Assembly (NCBI GenBank): GCA_963845675.1
Contig: CAWJSX010000001.1
Location: 372,001-436,000, forward strand
Direction: 5' to 3'
Length of the DNA: 64,000 bases
Source: CAWJMD01 sp963845675
GTDB taxonomy: Bacteria > Actinomycetota > Actinomycetes > Actinomycetales > CAWJMD01
Shown piece after piece: positions 26,676 to 37,108 of this stretch. Position 1 is the stretch's first letter. Each line of letters begins with the position of its first letter. The notes under the pieces were generated by a model. The model saw nothing but the letters and a program-made list of their open reading frames with translations. It searched no databases and was not told the DNA's origin. The position numbers and the translations under genes were made by a program.

Positions 26676-28555
26676 GTGCCCGATCGCCCCGTCCCGTCGA
26701 CGGCGCACCAGGGCACGATGCGGAGGGGTTTCGGGGTCCTGGTCCGCGGCATCCGCGACGAGCCGAGGACGTTCACGATCGCGGTGGTCGGCTCCGCCGT
26801 CTACGGCGCCGCGACCGCAGGCACGGGGTACCTGGTCGGGCGCATCACGGACCAGGTGCTGACACCCGCCTTCGAGGCCGGACGCGTCGACCGCGGTGCG
26901 CTGCTCGGCGCCGCCGGCCTGCTCGCCGCTCGTCGCGCTGATGACCGCGGCGGCGGTGGCCGTGCGGCGCATCTTCGCCGGGGTGACGTCGACGAACCTC
27001 CAGGCCCGGTACCGCCGCGCCGTCTCGCGCCAGTACCTGCGGCTGCCGCTGTCCTGGCACCACCGCCACCCCGCCGGCCAGCTGCTCTCGAACGCCAACT
27101 CGGACATCGAGGCCAGCTTCATGGTGTTCAACCCGCTGCCGTTCTCGCTCGGCGTGCTGGTGATGCTGGTGATCGCGGGGGTCGCGATGGTGGCCGCCGA
27201 CCCGGTGCTGGCAGCGGTCGGGCTGACCGTGCTGCCCGCCGTCGCCGCCGCGAACATCCTCTACCAGCGCGTGATGTCGCCCAAGGTGGTCCGGTCGCAG
27301 CAGCTTCGCGCGACGGTCGCTGCGATCGCGCACGAGAGCTTCGACGGCGCGCTGGTCGTCAAGGCGCTCGGACGCGAGGGCGAGGAGACCGCGCGCTTCG
27401 CCGCCGCCACCGACGAGCTGAGGGCGGCCAACGTCGAGGTCGGGCGCACACGGGGCGTCTTCGACCCGCTGGTCGAGCTGCTGCCGACGATGGGGACGCT
27501 CGTCGTCCTCGGGCTCGGCACGTGGCGGGTCGACACCGGCGCGGCCCAGGCTGGTGACGTCGTGCAGGTCGCCTACCTGCTGACCCTCCTCGCGTTCCCT
27601 GTCAGGGCGCTCGGCTGGGTGCTCGGCGAGCTGCCGCGTGCGGCCGTCGGGTGGGGACGGGTGGAGTCCGTGCTGCGCGCGACCGGCGAGATGCGTCACG
27701 GCGCGGACGCGCTCGGCGGGAGCCGGCCCCTGTCGCTGCACCTCGACGACGTCTCCTACGCCTTCGAGACGGGGGCCGACGAGGACCTGTCCGACGTGCC
27801 CGTCGCACGGGACGGCGCGACCACGACCACGGCCGCGACCGAGCGGGTTGAGGTGCTGCACGACATGACGCTCACCGTGGCGGCCGGCAGCACCGTGGCC
27901 GTCGTCGGACCGACCGGGTCGGGCAAGTCCACGCTGGCGAGCCTGCTCGTCCGGCTGGTCGACCCGCACACCGGCGAGGTGCTGCTCGACGGGGTCGACG
28001 CCCGGCACGTCGCGGCCGGTGGTATCGCCGCGGCCGCCGCCCTCGTGCCGCAGTCGACGTTCGTCTTCGACGACACGGTGCGAGGGAACATCACGCTCGG
28101 TGCCACCGGCCCGGACGGCACCGAGCTCGACGACGAGTCGGTCTGGAGCGCACTGGAGCTCGCCCAGGGGGACCGCTTCGTGGCCTCGCTGCCGTCGGGT
28201 CTCGACACCAGGGTCGGGGAGCGGGGCGCGAGCCTGTCCGGTGGGCAGCGACAGCGCGTCGCCCTCGCGCGCGCAGTCGTGCGCGGACCGCGTCTGCTGG
28301 TGCTCGACGACGCCACGTCCGCGGTCGACCCACGGGTCGAGCAGGCGATCCTGACCGGGCTGCGCGAGCGACGCGCGGGCCTGACGGTCGTCGTCGTGGC
28401 GTACCGCAAGGCGACCATCTCCCTCGCGGACGAGGTCGTCTTCGTCGAGCGGGGACGTGTGGTCGACCGCGGCACCCACACCGACCTGCTCGCAGCGGCA
28501 ACCGAGGTACCGCCACCTCGTCAACGCCTACGAGGAAGAGGCCAGCGCACGATGA
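26676..28555 (+). CDS. ABC exporter half-transporter with degenerate ATP site (two frameshifts)
   Basis: About 626 residues: a six-helix type IV exporter domain (about 30-320) and an ATPase domain. Walker A GPTGSGKST, signature LSGGQRQRVALARA and D-loop are present. However, the catalytic Glu after Walker B is Asp (LLVLDDATSAVD) and the switch His is replaced by Tyr (VVVAYRKATISLAD). It is therefore the non-catalytic half of a heterodimer. Frame changes near 26930 and 28505 look like sequence errors; after the second, YRHLVNAYEEEASAR leads to the stop, which overlaps the next ATG (ATGA). AGGAGG 8 bases before the GTG supports the start. The substrate is unknown (drug or lipid). Confidence 0.87.
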
Positions 28556-30380
28556 GCACCTCACGGGTCGAGCCCGTCGACCCCGACCGACCCTGTCGGG
28601 TCCGTGATCGAGGCCTCCGCGCAGACCACGGTCTGGAGGACGCTGCGCCGCGGTCTGGAGCTCTCCCCGCAGATCCGCAAGGGTCTCGGGGTCACCCTGT
28701 CGCTCGCCACCGTCGCCACGCTGGGACGTCTCGTGGTGCCGATCACGGTGCAGCGCACCATCGACGACGGCATCAACGCCGGCGGGGGACCGAACCTGCA
28801 CGCCGTGACGCTGCTCGTGGTGGCGGCGGGAGCGGTGGTGCTGCTCACGGGCCTCGACGTCGTACGTGGTCAACCTGAGGCTCTTCCGCGCCACGGAGGC
28901 CGGTCTGGCGCAGCTCCGGACGACCGCGTTCCGCCGCGTGCACGACCTCTCGGTGCTGACGCAGAGCACCGAGCGCCGCGGAGCCCTGGTCAGCCGCGTC
29001 ACCGGCGACGTCGACACGATCTCGCAGTTCATGCAGTACGGCGGCCTGCTGCTGATCCTGTCGATCGGTCAGCTCGCCCTGGCCACCGCGCTGATGGCGT
29101 TCTACTCGGTGCCGTTGACCCTGCTCGTGCTCGGCTGCTTCATCCCGCTCATCCTCTTCGGCCGCTGGAGCCAGCGGTACGTCTCGGCCGCCTACGGCGC
29201 CGTCCGCGAGCGGATCGGCGACGTCCTCGGCGCCATCTCGGAGACCGTGGTGGGGGCCGACACGATCCGGGCCTACGCGATCGAGGCACGCACCGCGGAG
29301 CGGGTCGACGCCAGCGTCGAGCTGCACCGCAGGGCCGCCGTGCGCGCCCAGACGCTGGTGTCCTTCAGCTTCTCGTCCGGCGTGCTCGTCTCCGGGCTGG
29401 TGGTCGCGGCCGTCGTGCTGGCCGGCACGTGGTGGGGCGTGGGCGGCGCGATCACGCTCGGCGAGCTGGTCGCCTTCCTGTTCCTCGTCCAGATCTTCAC
29501 CGGGCCGGTGATGTCGGTGACCGAGATCCTCAACGAGCTGCAGAACGCCGTCGCGGGCTGGCGACGCGTCATCGCCGTGCTCGACACCCCGGCCGACGTC
29601 GCCGACCCGGGTGACGACGGCGAGGTGCTGCCGCGCGGGCCGATCACCGTCGAGTTCGACGGCGTCGGCTTCGCCTACCCGGGCGGTCCGCCGGTGCTGC
29701 GGGACGTCTCGCTGCGCATCCCGCCGCGCACCAAGGTCGCGGTGGTCGGCGAGACCGGTTCCGGCAAGACGACTCTGGCCAAGCTGCTGACCCGCCTGCA
29801 GGACCCGGGTTCCGGACGGGTGCTGCTCGACGGCGTCGACCTGCGGCGGCTGCGTTTCTCGAGCCTGCGCGACAGGGTCGTGATGGTGCCGCAGGAGGGC
29901 TTCCTCTTCGACGACACGCTGCTCCACAACGTGCGGTACGGCCGACCCGCCGCCTCCGACGCCGACGTCGAGCTCGCCCTGACCGAGCTCGGGCTGATGG
30001 AGTGGGTGGAGACCCTGCCTCACGGGCTGCACACGAGCGTCGGCCAGCGGGGGGAGTCGCTGTCGGCGGGGGAGCGGCAGCTCGTGGCGCTCGCCCGCGC
30101 GTACCTCGCCGACCCCGACCTCCTGGTGCTCGACGAGGCGACGAGCGCGGTCGACCCGGCCACCGAGGTGCGGCTGCAGCGGGCGCTCACCGGCGTCACG
30201 CACGGCCGCACGGCCGTCACGATCGCCCACCGCATGTCGACGGCCGAGACCGCCGACCTGGTGGTCGTGGTGGACGCGGGGCGCATCGTCGAGACCGGGC
30301 ACCACGACGAGCTGGTCGACGCCGGGGGCGTCTACTCGCGCATGCACGCGTCGTGGTCCGCCCAGCTCCGCTCGGTCTGA
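28552..30380 (+). CDS. ABC exporter half-transporter, catalytic partner (two frameshifts)
   Basis: About 608 residues with the same architecture. The ATPase domain has Walker A GETGSGKTT, a canonical Walker B with glutamate (LLVLDEATSAVD) and switch histidine (VTIAHRMST), but a variant signature LSAGERQLVALARA. This is the expected partner for the preceding degenerate subunit: together they form one active and one impaired ATP site, as in heterodimeric exporters such as TM287/288. Frame changes occur near 28597 and 28860. The ATG overlaps the stop of the first subunit by 4 bases, so the two are made in step. A short gap leads on to hisI. Confidence 0.88.
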
Positions 30381-30417
30381 CGCGGGTGGTCCCCGAGCCG
30401 TCTGGCAGGATCGACCG

Positions 30418-30819
30418 GTGCCTGAGAGCCCCCGTCCTCGCTCGACCCAGCCGTCGCGGCGCGCCTGAAGCGCGACGCCGACGGCCTCGTCGCGGCGGTC
30501 GTGCAGCAGCACGACTCCGGCGAGGTGCTGATGGTCGGCTGGATGGACGACGAGGCGCTGCACCGCACGCTCACCACCGGACGGGTCACGTTCTGGAGCC
30601 GCAGCCGGCAGGAGTACTGGCGCAAGGGCGACACCTCGGGTCACGTGCAGCACGTGCGGTCCGTCGCCCTCGACTGCGACGGTGACGCCGTGCTCGTCCG
30701 GGTGCACCAGGTCGGGGCGGCCTGCCACACCGGCACCCGGACGTGCTTCGACGGCCGCGACCTGGCCGCGATCCAGGGTGCGGTGCCCGCAGCCGGGGCC
30801 GCCGCGGGACAGCGCGTGA
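30418..30819 (+). CDS. hisI: Phosphoribosyl-AMP cyclohydrolase HisI (frameshifts at both ends)
   Basis: About 133 residues of the zinc enzyme that opens the purine ring of PR-AMP, the third step of histidine synthesis. Core motifs are intact: GEVLMVGWMDDEAL, GRVTFWSRSRQEYWRKGDTSGH, and metal-binding residues in DCDGDAVLVRVHQVGAACHTG and CFDGRDL. The proposed GTG at 30418 is preceded by CAGGAT 6 bases upstream, and the first codons (VPESP) join the main frame (DPAVAARLKRDADGLVAAV) through an apparent lost base near 30433. A second frame change near the end would give a TGA overlapping the trpE GTG. Exact ends are therefore uncertain. Confidence 0.85.
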
Positions 30820-32369
30820 CGGCTGGCCCCGGGCGCGAGCTCGGCGGCGTCTGGCCCGCGCTCGACACCTTCCGCGAGCTGGCGCGCGACCGCCGGGTGA
30901 TCCCCGTGGTCCGGCGGCTGCTGGCGGACGCCGAGACGCCACTCACGTTGTACCGCAAGCTGTCTCACGACCGGCCCGGGCACCTTCCTGCTCGAGTCGG
31001 CCGAGCACGGCGGGGTCTGGTCGCGCTACTCGATCGTCGGGGCCGCCTCGCGGGCCACGCTCACGGAGGTCGACGGCCTGGCGCACTGGGTCGGTGAGCC
31101 GCCCGGTGGGCGTGGCGACGGACGGAGCCGCGCTCGACGCCCTCGAGCAGACGCTGGACGTCCTGCACACGCCGCGGCTGCCGGGCCTGCCCGCCGCTGA
31201 CCGGCGGGATGGTCGGCGTGATCGGCTACGACGCCGTCCGGCACTGGGAGCGGCTGCCGACCCACGCCGTCGACGAGCTGCACGTGCCCGCAGCTGATGA
31301 TGTCGCTGGCGACCGACGTGGCGGTGCTCGACCACGTCGACGGGACGCTGCTGCTGGTCGCGAACGCCGTGAACTACGACGCCACCGACGAGCGCGTCGA
31401 CCTCGCGTGGGTCGACGCGGTCGCGCGTCTCGACCGCATGACCGAGGAGCTGGCCCAGCCGGCGCCGTCCACGGTGGCGGTGAGCGAGATCCCGGACGTG
31501 GTCGAGCCGCGCGAGCGGACCGCCCGCGACGACTACCTCGAGGCGGTGCGGATCGGCCAGGAGGCGATCCGCGACGGCGAGGTGTTCCAGGTCGTGCTCT
31601 CGCAGCGGTTCGAGCTCGACTGCCCGGCCGACGCCCTCGACGTCTACCGGTGCCTGCGGGCGACCAACCCCAGCCCGTACATGTACCTGTTCCGCTGCCC
31701 GACACCGGACGGCCAGGTGATCGACGTGGTCGGCTCGAGCCCCGAGGCGCTGGTCAAGGTGCAGGACGGTCGCGTGCTGTCGCACCCGATCGCCGGCACC
31801 CGGCGACGCGGCGACAAGCCGGAGGAGGACGTCTGGCTGGCCGAGGACCTGCTCGCCGACGTCAAGGAGCGCGCCGAGCACCTCATGCTCGTCGACCTGG
31901 CGCGCAACGACCTGGCCCGCGTCTGCGAGCCGGGCAGCGGTCGACGTGGTCGACTTCATGTCCGTCGAGCGGTACAGCCACGTGATGCACATGGTCTCGA
32001 CGGTGACCGGTGACCAGCGGCCGGCCGCAACGGCCATGGACGTGCTGCGTGCCGCCTTCCCGGCCGGCACGCTCTCGGGCGCGCCGAAGCCGCGGGCGAT
32101 GGAGCTGATCGACGAGCTGGAGCCGGTGCGTCGCGGCGTGTACGGCGGAGCGGTCGGGTACCTCGACTTCGCCGGCGACCTCGACATGGCGATCGCGATC
32201 CGGACGGCGGTGCTGCGCGACGACATCGCCTACGTGCAGGCCGGCGCCGGGATCGTCGCCGAGTCCGTGCCCGAGAGCGAGGACGCCGAGTGCCGGGCCA
32301 AGGCGGCCGCCGTGCTGCGCGCGGTCGCCGCGGCGGTCACGCTGCGCCCCGCCGGCCGGCGCGCGATGA
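30816..32369 (+). CDS. trpE: Anthranilate synthase component I TrpE (about five frameshifts)
   Basis: About 515 residues. This subunit makes anthranilate from chorismate, the first step of tryptophan synthesis. The N-terminal feedback region is visible (TFLLESAEHGG, WSRYSIVGA). The catalytic domain has FQVVLSQRFELDC, NPSPYMYLFRC, DVVGSSPEALVKV, SHPIAGTRRRG, VDLARNDLARVCEPG, and AAFPAGTLSGAPKPRAMELIDELE. Frame changes fall near 30978, 31095, 31198, 31290 and 31942, and the 3' junction is also disturbed. All conserved blocks survive, which points to sequence error. It overlaps hisI (GTGA) and probably the membrane protein gene (ATGA). Component II (TrpG) is not nearby. Confidence 0.9.
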
Positions 32370-32971
32370 GCTCCGACGCGCGCACGTCGTCGTCGCGCTC
32401 CTGGTCGGCGGAGGCGCGTCCGTCGCCGCCGGAAGCCGCACCTGGGTGGCGGCCGCCGCGGCCAACGAGAGCCCCCTCGGCGCGCTCGAGGCCCAGGTCA
32501 CCGGGTCGCAGGCCGCCCCTCTGGTGACGGCCTCCGCGCTGGTCGCCCTCGCCGCGGCGGGGGCGCTGGCGCTCTCCGGTCGCGTCACGCGCCTCGTGGC
32601 GCTCGTGCTCGCCGTGCTCGCGGGCGTCGGTGTGGTGGCGCCGACGGTGGCGGTGCTCGTCGTCCCCGGCCGAGTACGCCGCCCGCGGCCTGGCGGAGGG
32701 CAGCGGTGTGCTCGGCGGCCTCGACCCGCAGGGCGTCGAGGCGAGCCTGACCGCCTGGCCCGCGGTCGCCGTGGTGGGTGGTGCGGTGGTCCTGCTGGCC
32801 GCGACGGCCGGTCTGACGCAGGCGAGGCGCTGGGACGCCGTGACGCGCTTCGAGACGCCCGGCAGCCCACCGCCGAGCGGCACGGCGCACCCCGGCGACG
32901 ACTGGGACGCGCTGACCCGTGACGAGGACCCGACGCACGAGCCACCAGGTCGCGACGGCCCCGGCCGGTGA
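32366..32971 (+). CDS. Trp biosynthesis-associated membrane protein (two frameshifts)
   Basis: About 202 residues with four predicted membrane helices: AHVVVALLVGGGASVAAGS, the alanine-rich LVTASALVALAAAGALALSG, then the valine-rich segment after RVTRLVAL, and AVAVVGGAVVLLAATAGL near the C-terminus. The cytoplasmic tail ends DDWDALTRDEDPTHEPPGRD; its WDALTRDEDPT pattern is typical of this actinobacterial family found between trpE and trpC. The molecular role is unknown. The frame breaks right after the ATG (near 32375) and near 32678. It follows trpE in the same operon. Confidence 0.75.
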
Positions 32972-33012
32972 CTGACACAATCGAGGAGACGCCCACACCG
33001 ACGGAGGACCCG

Positions 33013-33312
33013 ATGGCCGAGAACGAGCTGACCCGCACATCCGACGACCCCGACGCCGAGACGGTCCAGGGGCACGGGGACCACGCGGTCGGTCACGGCA
33101 ACAGCCTGGCCGCCTGGGTCGCCGTCGGCGTGATCCTCGTCGGCTCGCTCGTGGCGTGCTTCGCCGTCGTCTTCGCGCTGGTCTGGCTCTTCTGGCTCGG
33201 CGTGGTCGTGATCGGCCTCGGTCTCGTCGTCGGCAAGGTGCTGTCGATGATGGGCTTCGGCCAGAAGGCCGAGCCGGTGGCAGGCGCGGCCTCCGGCGTG
33301 CACCACCGCTGA
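33013..33312 (+). CDS. HGxxPAAW family small membrane protein
   Basis: A 99-residue protein with an acidic N-terminus, then GHGNSLAAWVAVGVI, a variant of the HGxxPAAW motif that defines this actinobacterial family, and two closely spaced membrane helices ending at LGLVVGKVLSMMGFGQKAE. The ATG at 33013 is chosen because GGAGG lies 8 bases upstream; a GTG at 32968 would overlap the preceding stop. The role is unknown. It consistently travels with the trp genes in this group of bacteria. A strong hairpin follows the stop. Confidence 0.82.
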   Translation: MAENELTRTSDDPDAETVQGHGDHAVGHGNSLAAWVAVGVILVGSLVACFAVVFALVWLFWLGVVVIGLGLVVGKVLSMMGFGQKAEPVAGAASGVHHR

Positions 33313-33333
33313 CGCGCTGGGCCCAGGACGGCG

Positions 33334-33365
33334 ACGGGCCGTCACCCCGAGGGGTGACGGCCCGT
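33334..33365. terminator. Strong hairpin terminator, bidirectional
   Basis: A perfect stem with 15 paired bases (acgggccgtcacccc ... ggggtgacggcccgt) and a 2-base loop lies between the convergent HGxxPAAW and DUF4190 genes. It probably ends both transcripts. As is usual in GC-rich actinobacteria, there is no U-tract. Confidence 0.75.
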
Positions 33366-33379
33366 CCGTGCGCCAGGGC

Positions 33380-33903
33380 TCAGTTGGTGAGCTGGTCCTC
33401 GACGCAGGAGTTGACCTCTTCGGGCGTGAGGTTCGGGTCGGTGCAGTTCTCGATGGTGCTGCCGAAGAGCGATGGCCACGAAGAACAGCACGACGACGGA
33501 GATGATGATCGCCAGCATCGAGGTGATGACGCCGGTCAGGGCCATGCCGCGACCGGCGGCGGTGCCCTTCTTGATCTTGCTGAGTGCGATCGCGCCGACG
33601 ACGAGGCCGATCAGGCCCAGCAGGATCGAGACGATGTTCACGCCGGGGATCAGCGACCCCAGGATCGCCAGGATGCCGAGCACCATGGCGGTGATTGCTG
33701 CTCGGCGGGCCGGGCGTGCCGGCGCCGCCGCCCGGGGCGTAGCCCCGGGCCGGCTGAGCCTGCTCGCCGTACGCGGGCTGCGGCGCCGAACCGTAGGCCG
33801 GCTGCGCCGCCTCGCCGTACTGCGGGGTCGATCCGTAGGTCTGGCCGGCCGCGTACGGGTCGGTGCCCCCGGGCTGGTTCGGGTCGTTCGGAGTGGTGCT
33901 CAC
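33380..33903 (-). CDS. DUF4190 domain membrane protein (two frameshifts)
   Basis: About 174 residues. A Pro/Gly/Tyr/Gln-rich N-terminal tail (repeats of PAYG and QPAYGE, probably disordered) precedes a DUF4190 domain of two helices: AMVLGILAILGSLIPGVNIV, the GLIGLVVGAIALSKIKKG stretch with its typical KIKK loop, then GRGMALTGVITSMLAIIIS. After a frame change near 33468 the C-terminus reads GSTIENCTDPNLTPEEVNSC, a small cysteine-bearing extracytoplasmic tail. Another frame change lies near 33695. The GTG has GGGGAG 7 bases upstream. The function is unknown. It is divergent from trpC. Confidence 0.75.
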
Positions 33904-34114
33904 TGTCTGTCTCCCCACAGAGTCGATGACGGATTCGTCCTCCGCCGGGGCATACCGTAGAGGACGGCCGGCTCGCTCCGTCTCGGCCGACGACCCGGCG
34001 CGTCGCGGGCGCCCGGCCCCCGGCCCGGTGGGGTCGCGCCGGAGCACCCGGGGCTAGCATCGACGGGTCGGGCCGTACGGCCCGGCCACCCGGCCTGCGA
34101 GGGGGATGCGGCAC

Positions 34115-34945
34115 GTGAGCGTGCTCGACGACATCGTGGCGGGGGTCCGCGAGGACCTGGCCGTCCGTGAGGCGTCCACTCCGCTCGACCGGCTCCAGGA
34201 GCTGGCCGCGGCGGTCCCGTCGGCGCTCGACGCCCGCGCGGCGCTCGGTGCCCGCGGTGACGACGGACAGCAGATCGTCAAGGTCATCGCCGAGGTCAAG
34301 CGGTCCAGCCCGAGCAAGGGAGCGCTGGCGGCGATCGCCGACCCGGCGGCCCTGGCCCGCGACTACGAGGCCGGCGGGGCCACCTGGATCAGCGTGCTGA
34401 CCGAGGGCCGTCGCTTCGGCGGCAGCCTCGCCGACCTGGTCGGCGTGTCCGCGCCGCGGTCGACGTGCCGCTGCTGCGCAAGGACTTCGTCGTCACCCCC
34501 TACCAGGTGCTGGAGGCGCGGGCGCACCGCGCCGACGTGGTGCTGCTGATCGTGGCCGCGCTGGAGCAGGCAGGCGCTCACCGCTCTCGTGGAGCGGGTC
34601 CACTCGCTGGGCATGACGGCACTGGTCGAGTGCCACGACGCGACCGAGGTCGAGCGCGCCGTCGACGCAGGTGCCCAGGTGATCGGGGTCAACGCCCGCG
34701 ACCTGCGCACCCTGGAGGTCGACCGGACGACGTTCGCCGCGTTCGCTCCGCTGATCCCCGACACGATCCTCAAGGTCGCCGAGTCGGGCATCCGCGGGCC
34801 CCACGACGTGCTGGAGTACGCCCGCGAGGGCGCTGACGCGGTGCTGGTGGGTGAGGCCCTGGTGACCGGAGGCGATCCCCGCGGTGCGGTCGCCGACCTC
34901 GTCAGCGCCGGGTCCCACCCGGCCGTGCGGATGGCGCCCCGGTGA
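34115..34945 (+). CDS. trpC: Indole-3-glycerol phosphate synthase TrpC (two frameshifts)
   Basis: About 276 residues of a (beta/alpha)8 enzyme that closes the indole ring. Motifs: VLDDIVAGVREDLA, the catalytic VIAEVKRSSPSKG, ISVLTEGRRFGGSL, VPLLRKDFVVTPYQV, GVNARDLRTLEVD, and VAESGIRGPHDV. The GTG at 34115 is preferred over an ATG three codons upstream because GAGGGGG then lies at normal distance. Frame changes near 34451 and 34573 appear to be single-base errors. The stop overlaps the trpB start (GTGA). A TAGCAT element about 60 bases upstream and a GC palindrome (gggccgtacggccc) lie in its leader. Confidence 0.93.
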
Positions 34946-36282
34946 CCGGCTCGACGCTGCACGGTGCTCCCGGACCCTGGTTCGGCGACTTCGGCGGACG
35001 GTTCGTCCCCGAGGCGCTCGTGGCCGTCCTCGACGAGGTCGCCGACGCGTACGCCAAGGCAGCCCTCGACCCGCGCTTCGCGGACGAGCTGACGAGCTGC
35101 ACCGCACCTACTCGGGGCGGCCCAGCATCCTCACCGAGGTGCCGCGGTTCGCCGAGCACGCCGGCGGCGCCCGGGTGCTGCTCAAGCGGGAGGACCTCAA
35201 CCACACCGGCTCCCACAAGATCAACAACGTGCTCGGTCAGGCGCTGCTCGCCAAGCGCATGGGCAAGGGCCGCATCATCGCCGAGACCGGGGCCGGCCAG
35301 CACGGCGTGGCCAGCGCGACCGCCGCCGCCCTGATGGGCATGAGCTGCACCGTGTACATGGGCGAGGAGGACACCCGTCGCCAGGCGCTGAACGTGGCCA
35401 GGATGCGTCTGCTCGGCGCCGAGGTCGTGGCGGTCCGGAGCGGGTCGCGCACGCTCAAGGACGCCATCAACGAGGCCTTCCGCGACTGGGTGGCCAACGT
35501 CGACGACACCTTCTACCTGTTCGGCACCGCGGCCGGTCCGCACCCGTTCCCGGCGATGGTGCGCGACTTCCAGCAGGTGATCGGCATCGAGGCAAGGGCA
35601 CAGGTGCTGGAGCTCACCGGACGGCTGCCCGACGTCGTCGCGGCCTGCGTCGGCGGCGGGTCCAACGCCCTGGGCATCTTCCACGCCTTCTACGACGACG
35701 CCGAGGTCGAGCTGCTCGGCCTCGAGGCGGCCGGCGACGGCGTCTCCACCGGCCGGCACGCGGCCTCGATCAGCGGTGGCGACCCGGCGTGCTGCACGGC
35801 GCCAGGACCTTCGTGCTGCAGGACGAGGACGGCCAGACCGTCGAGAGCCACTCGATCTCGGCCGGGCTGGACTACCCGGGCGTCGGCCCCGAGCACGCCT
35901 GGCTGCACGCCACCGGGCGGGCCCGGTACGAGGGCGTCACCGACACCGAGGCGATGGACGCCATGGCCCTGCTCAGCCGTACCGAGGGGATCATCCCGGC
36001 GATCGAGAGCGCGCACGCGCTCGCCGGTGCGCTGCGCGAGGGCACCGGCGTGGGCCGGGGTCGCTGCTGCTGGTCAACCTGTCCGGTCGCGGCGACAAGG
36101 ACGTCGACACCGCCGCCCGCTGGTTCGCGCTGCTCGACGAGGACACCGAGGCCCCACGGCCTGCACCCCACTGCCGCGCCTCCCCGGCGCACGGCCCGTC
36201 GACCGGTCACGGTGGCGTCCCGCGCCACCCGATCGCGTCGCACCCGGACGGGTTGCGTGGCACGATGGCCGCGATGGGGTGA
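34942..36282 (+). CDS. trpB: Tryptophan synthase beta subunit TrpB (three frameshifts)
   Basis: About 430-446 residues of the PLP enzyme that joins indole and serine. Motifs: PWFGDFGGRFVPEAL, the PLP lysine in LNHTGSHKINNVLGQ, GAGQHGVA, the phosphate-binding CVGGGSNALGIFHAF, HAARSI-like segment disturbed by a frame change, and LSGRGDKDVDTAARWF near the end. Frame changes near 35098, 35785 and 36057 each look like one lost G. The C-terminus past ALLDEDTEAP is unusually long in this frame, so another error may hide the true stop. It overlaps trpC by 4 bases; trpA is not adjacent but 1.7 kb downstream. Confidence 0.92.
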
Positions 36283-36291
36283 GGCACGAGC

Positions 36292-36330
36292 GAGCCCCCA
36301 CGGGTGCACCTGATCGGTCCGTGGGGGCTC
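36292..36330 (+). terminator. 12-bp hairpin after trpB
   Basis: GAGCCCCCACGG (36292-36303) pairs perfectly with CCGTGGGGGCTC (36319-36330) over a 15-base loop. It begins 10 bases after the trpB stop and ends 4 bases before the GGGGAGG of the next gene. It may terminate or attenuate transcription into the inserted genes and trpA. Confidence 0.55.
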
Positions 36331-36344
36331 GACGGGGAGGCACC

Positions 36345-37108
36345 GTGGGCTTCGACGCGGAGTGCCGGCCGGCGGTTCGTCGCGCGTTCGGCGTGGTCGG
36401 CCCCGTCGGTCCTGCTGGCCGCTGGCCGCCTGGTGCTCGGTCGGCTTCCCCACGCCCCAGCATGCCCCGGTGCCGCTCGCTGTCCGCGCCCGCCTCCTGG
36501 CAGCGTCTCGGACGCCCAGGTCGCCGAGCCACCGTGGTCCGACGGGCCCGGCACGTCGGAGCCGGGCATCTACCTCAGCGCGGCGCCCGACCCGCTACGC
36601 TCGGGAGCCCCACGCTCGAGGTGTCCGAGCTGGTATGGCTGCAGCACGAGCCCGTCGACGGGGTGACCCTGCGGCCACCGTCGGTCTCGAGGCCGTGCCG
36701 GGACGCCTCGGTCTCGGGGGCCGCACGACAGCCGGGAGCGTGCAGGTCACCGCGGACGGGCGACCCGTCGCGGTGGACTCCCGGCCTCGCGTCGCCGGTG
36801 CGGTCGACGTTCGCGGCCGGACGCGGCGTTTCGAGCTCCGGTACGAGCTGACCACGGCGACTCCTGGAGAACGGTTCCCCGGCGTCCGGGGCGGCGGCGC
36901 GGCCCTGGCGCCGTTGAGCGACGTCGCCTCGGACCTCCCGGTCGTGGTGTGGACCAGCGGCCCCGCGGGTGCGCACCCTGCACTGTCCGCTGCTGCCACC
37001 CGAGCTGCGCCGTGCGCGGTCGCGGAGGGCTCGTCGGTGCGCACCCTGCCGGGTCTGAGGTCCGCCTCGGCGCTGGTGGTCGTCCGGCTGGACGCGGTCG
37101 GGCCGTGA
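36345..37108 (+). CDS. Unidentified, probably exported protein (several frameshifts)
   Basis: A gene of about 250 residues that I cannot assign. The GTG at 36345 has GGGGAGG 5 bases upstream. A basic start (FDAECRPAVRRAF) leads to a hydrophobic stretch, like a signal sequence. Then segments that look coding occur in different frames: SDAQVAEPPWSDGPGTSEPG, TLEVSELVWLQHEPVDGVT, and a long final part with VQVTADGRPVAVDSRPRVAG and RRFELRYELTTATPGERFPG. At least three frame changes are needed. Its stop overlaps the ATG of the CopD-like gene (TGATG), suggesting joint function. The CopC-like or copper-chaperone idea is only suggested by that neighbour. Confidence 0.45.

Noticed and set aside
32968..33012. 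GTG start at 32968 for the HGxxPAAW protein, overlapping the previous stop
   Set aside because: The ATG at 33013 has a good GGAGG at the right distance, whereas the upstream start lacks one.
33960..34105. Tryptophan attenuator leader peptide before trpC
   Set aside because: No short open frame with tandem Trp codons is present; only a GC palindrome is seen.
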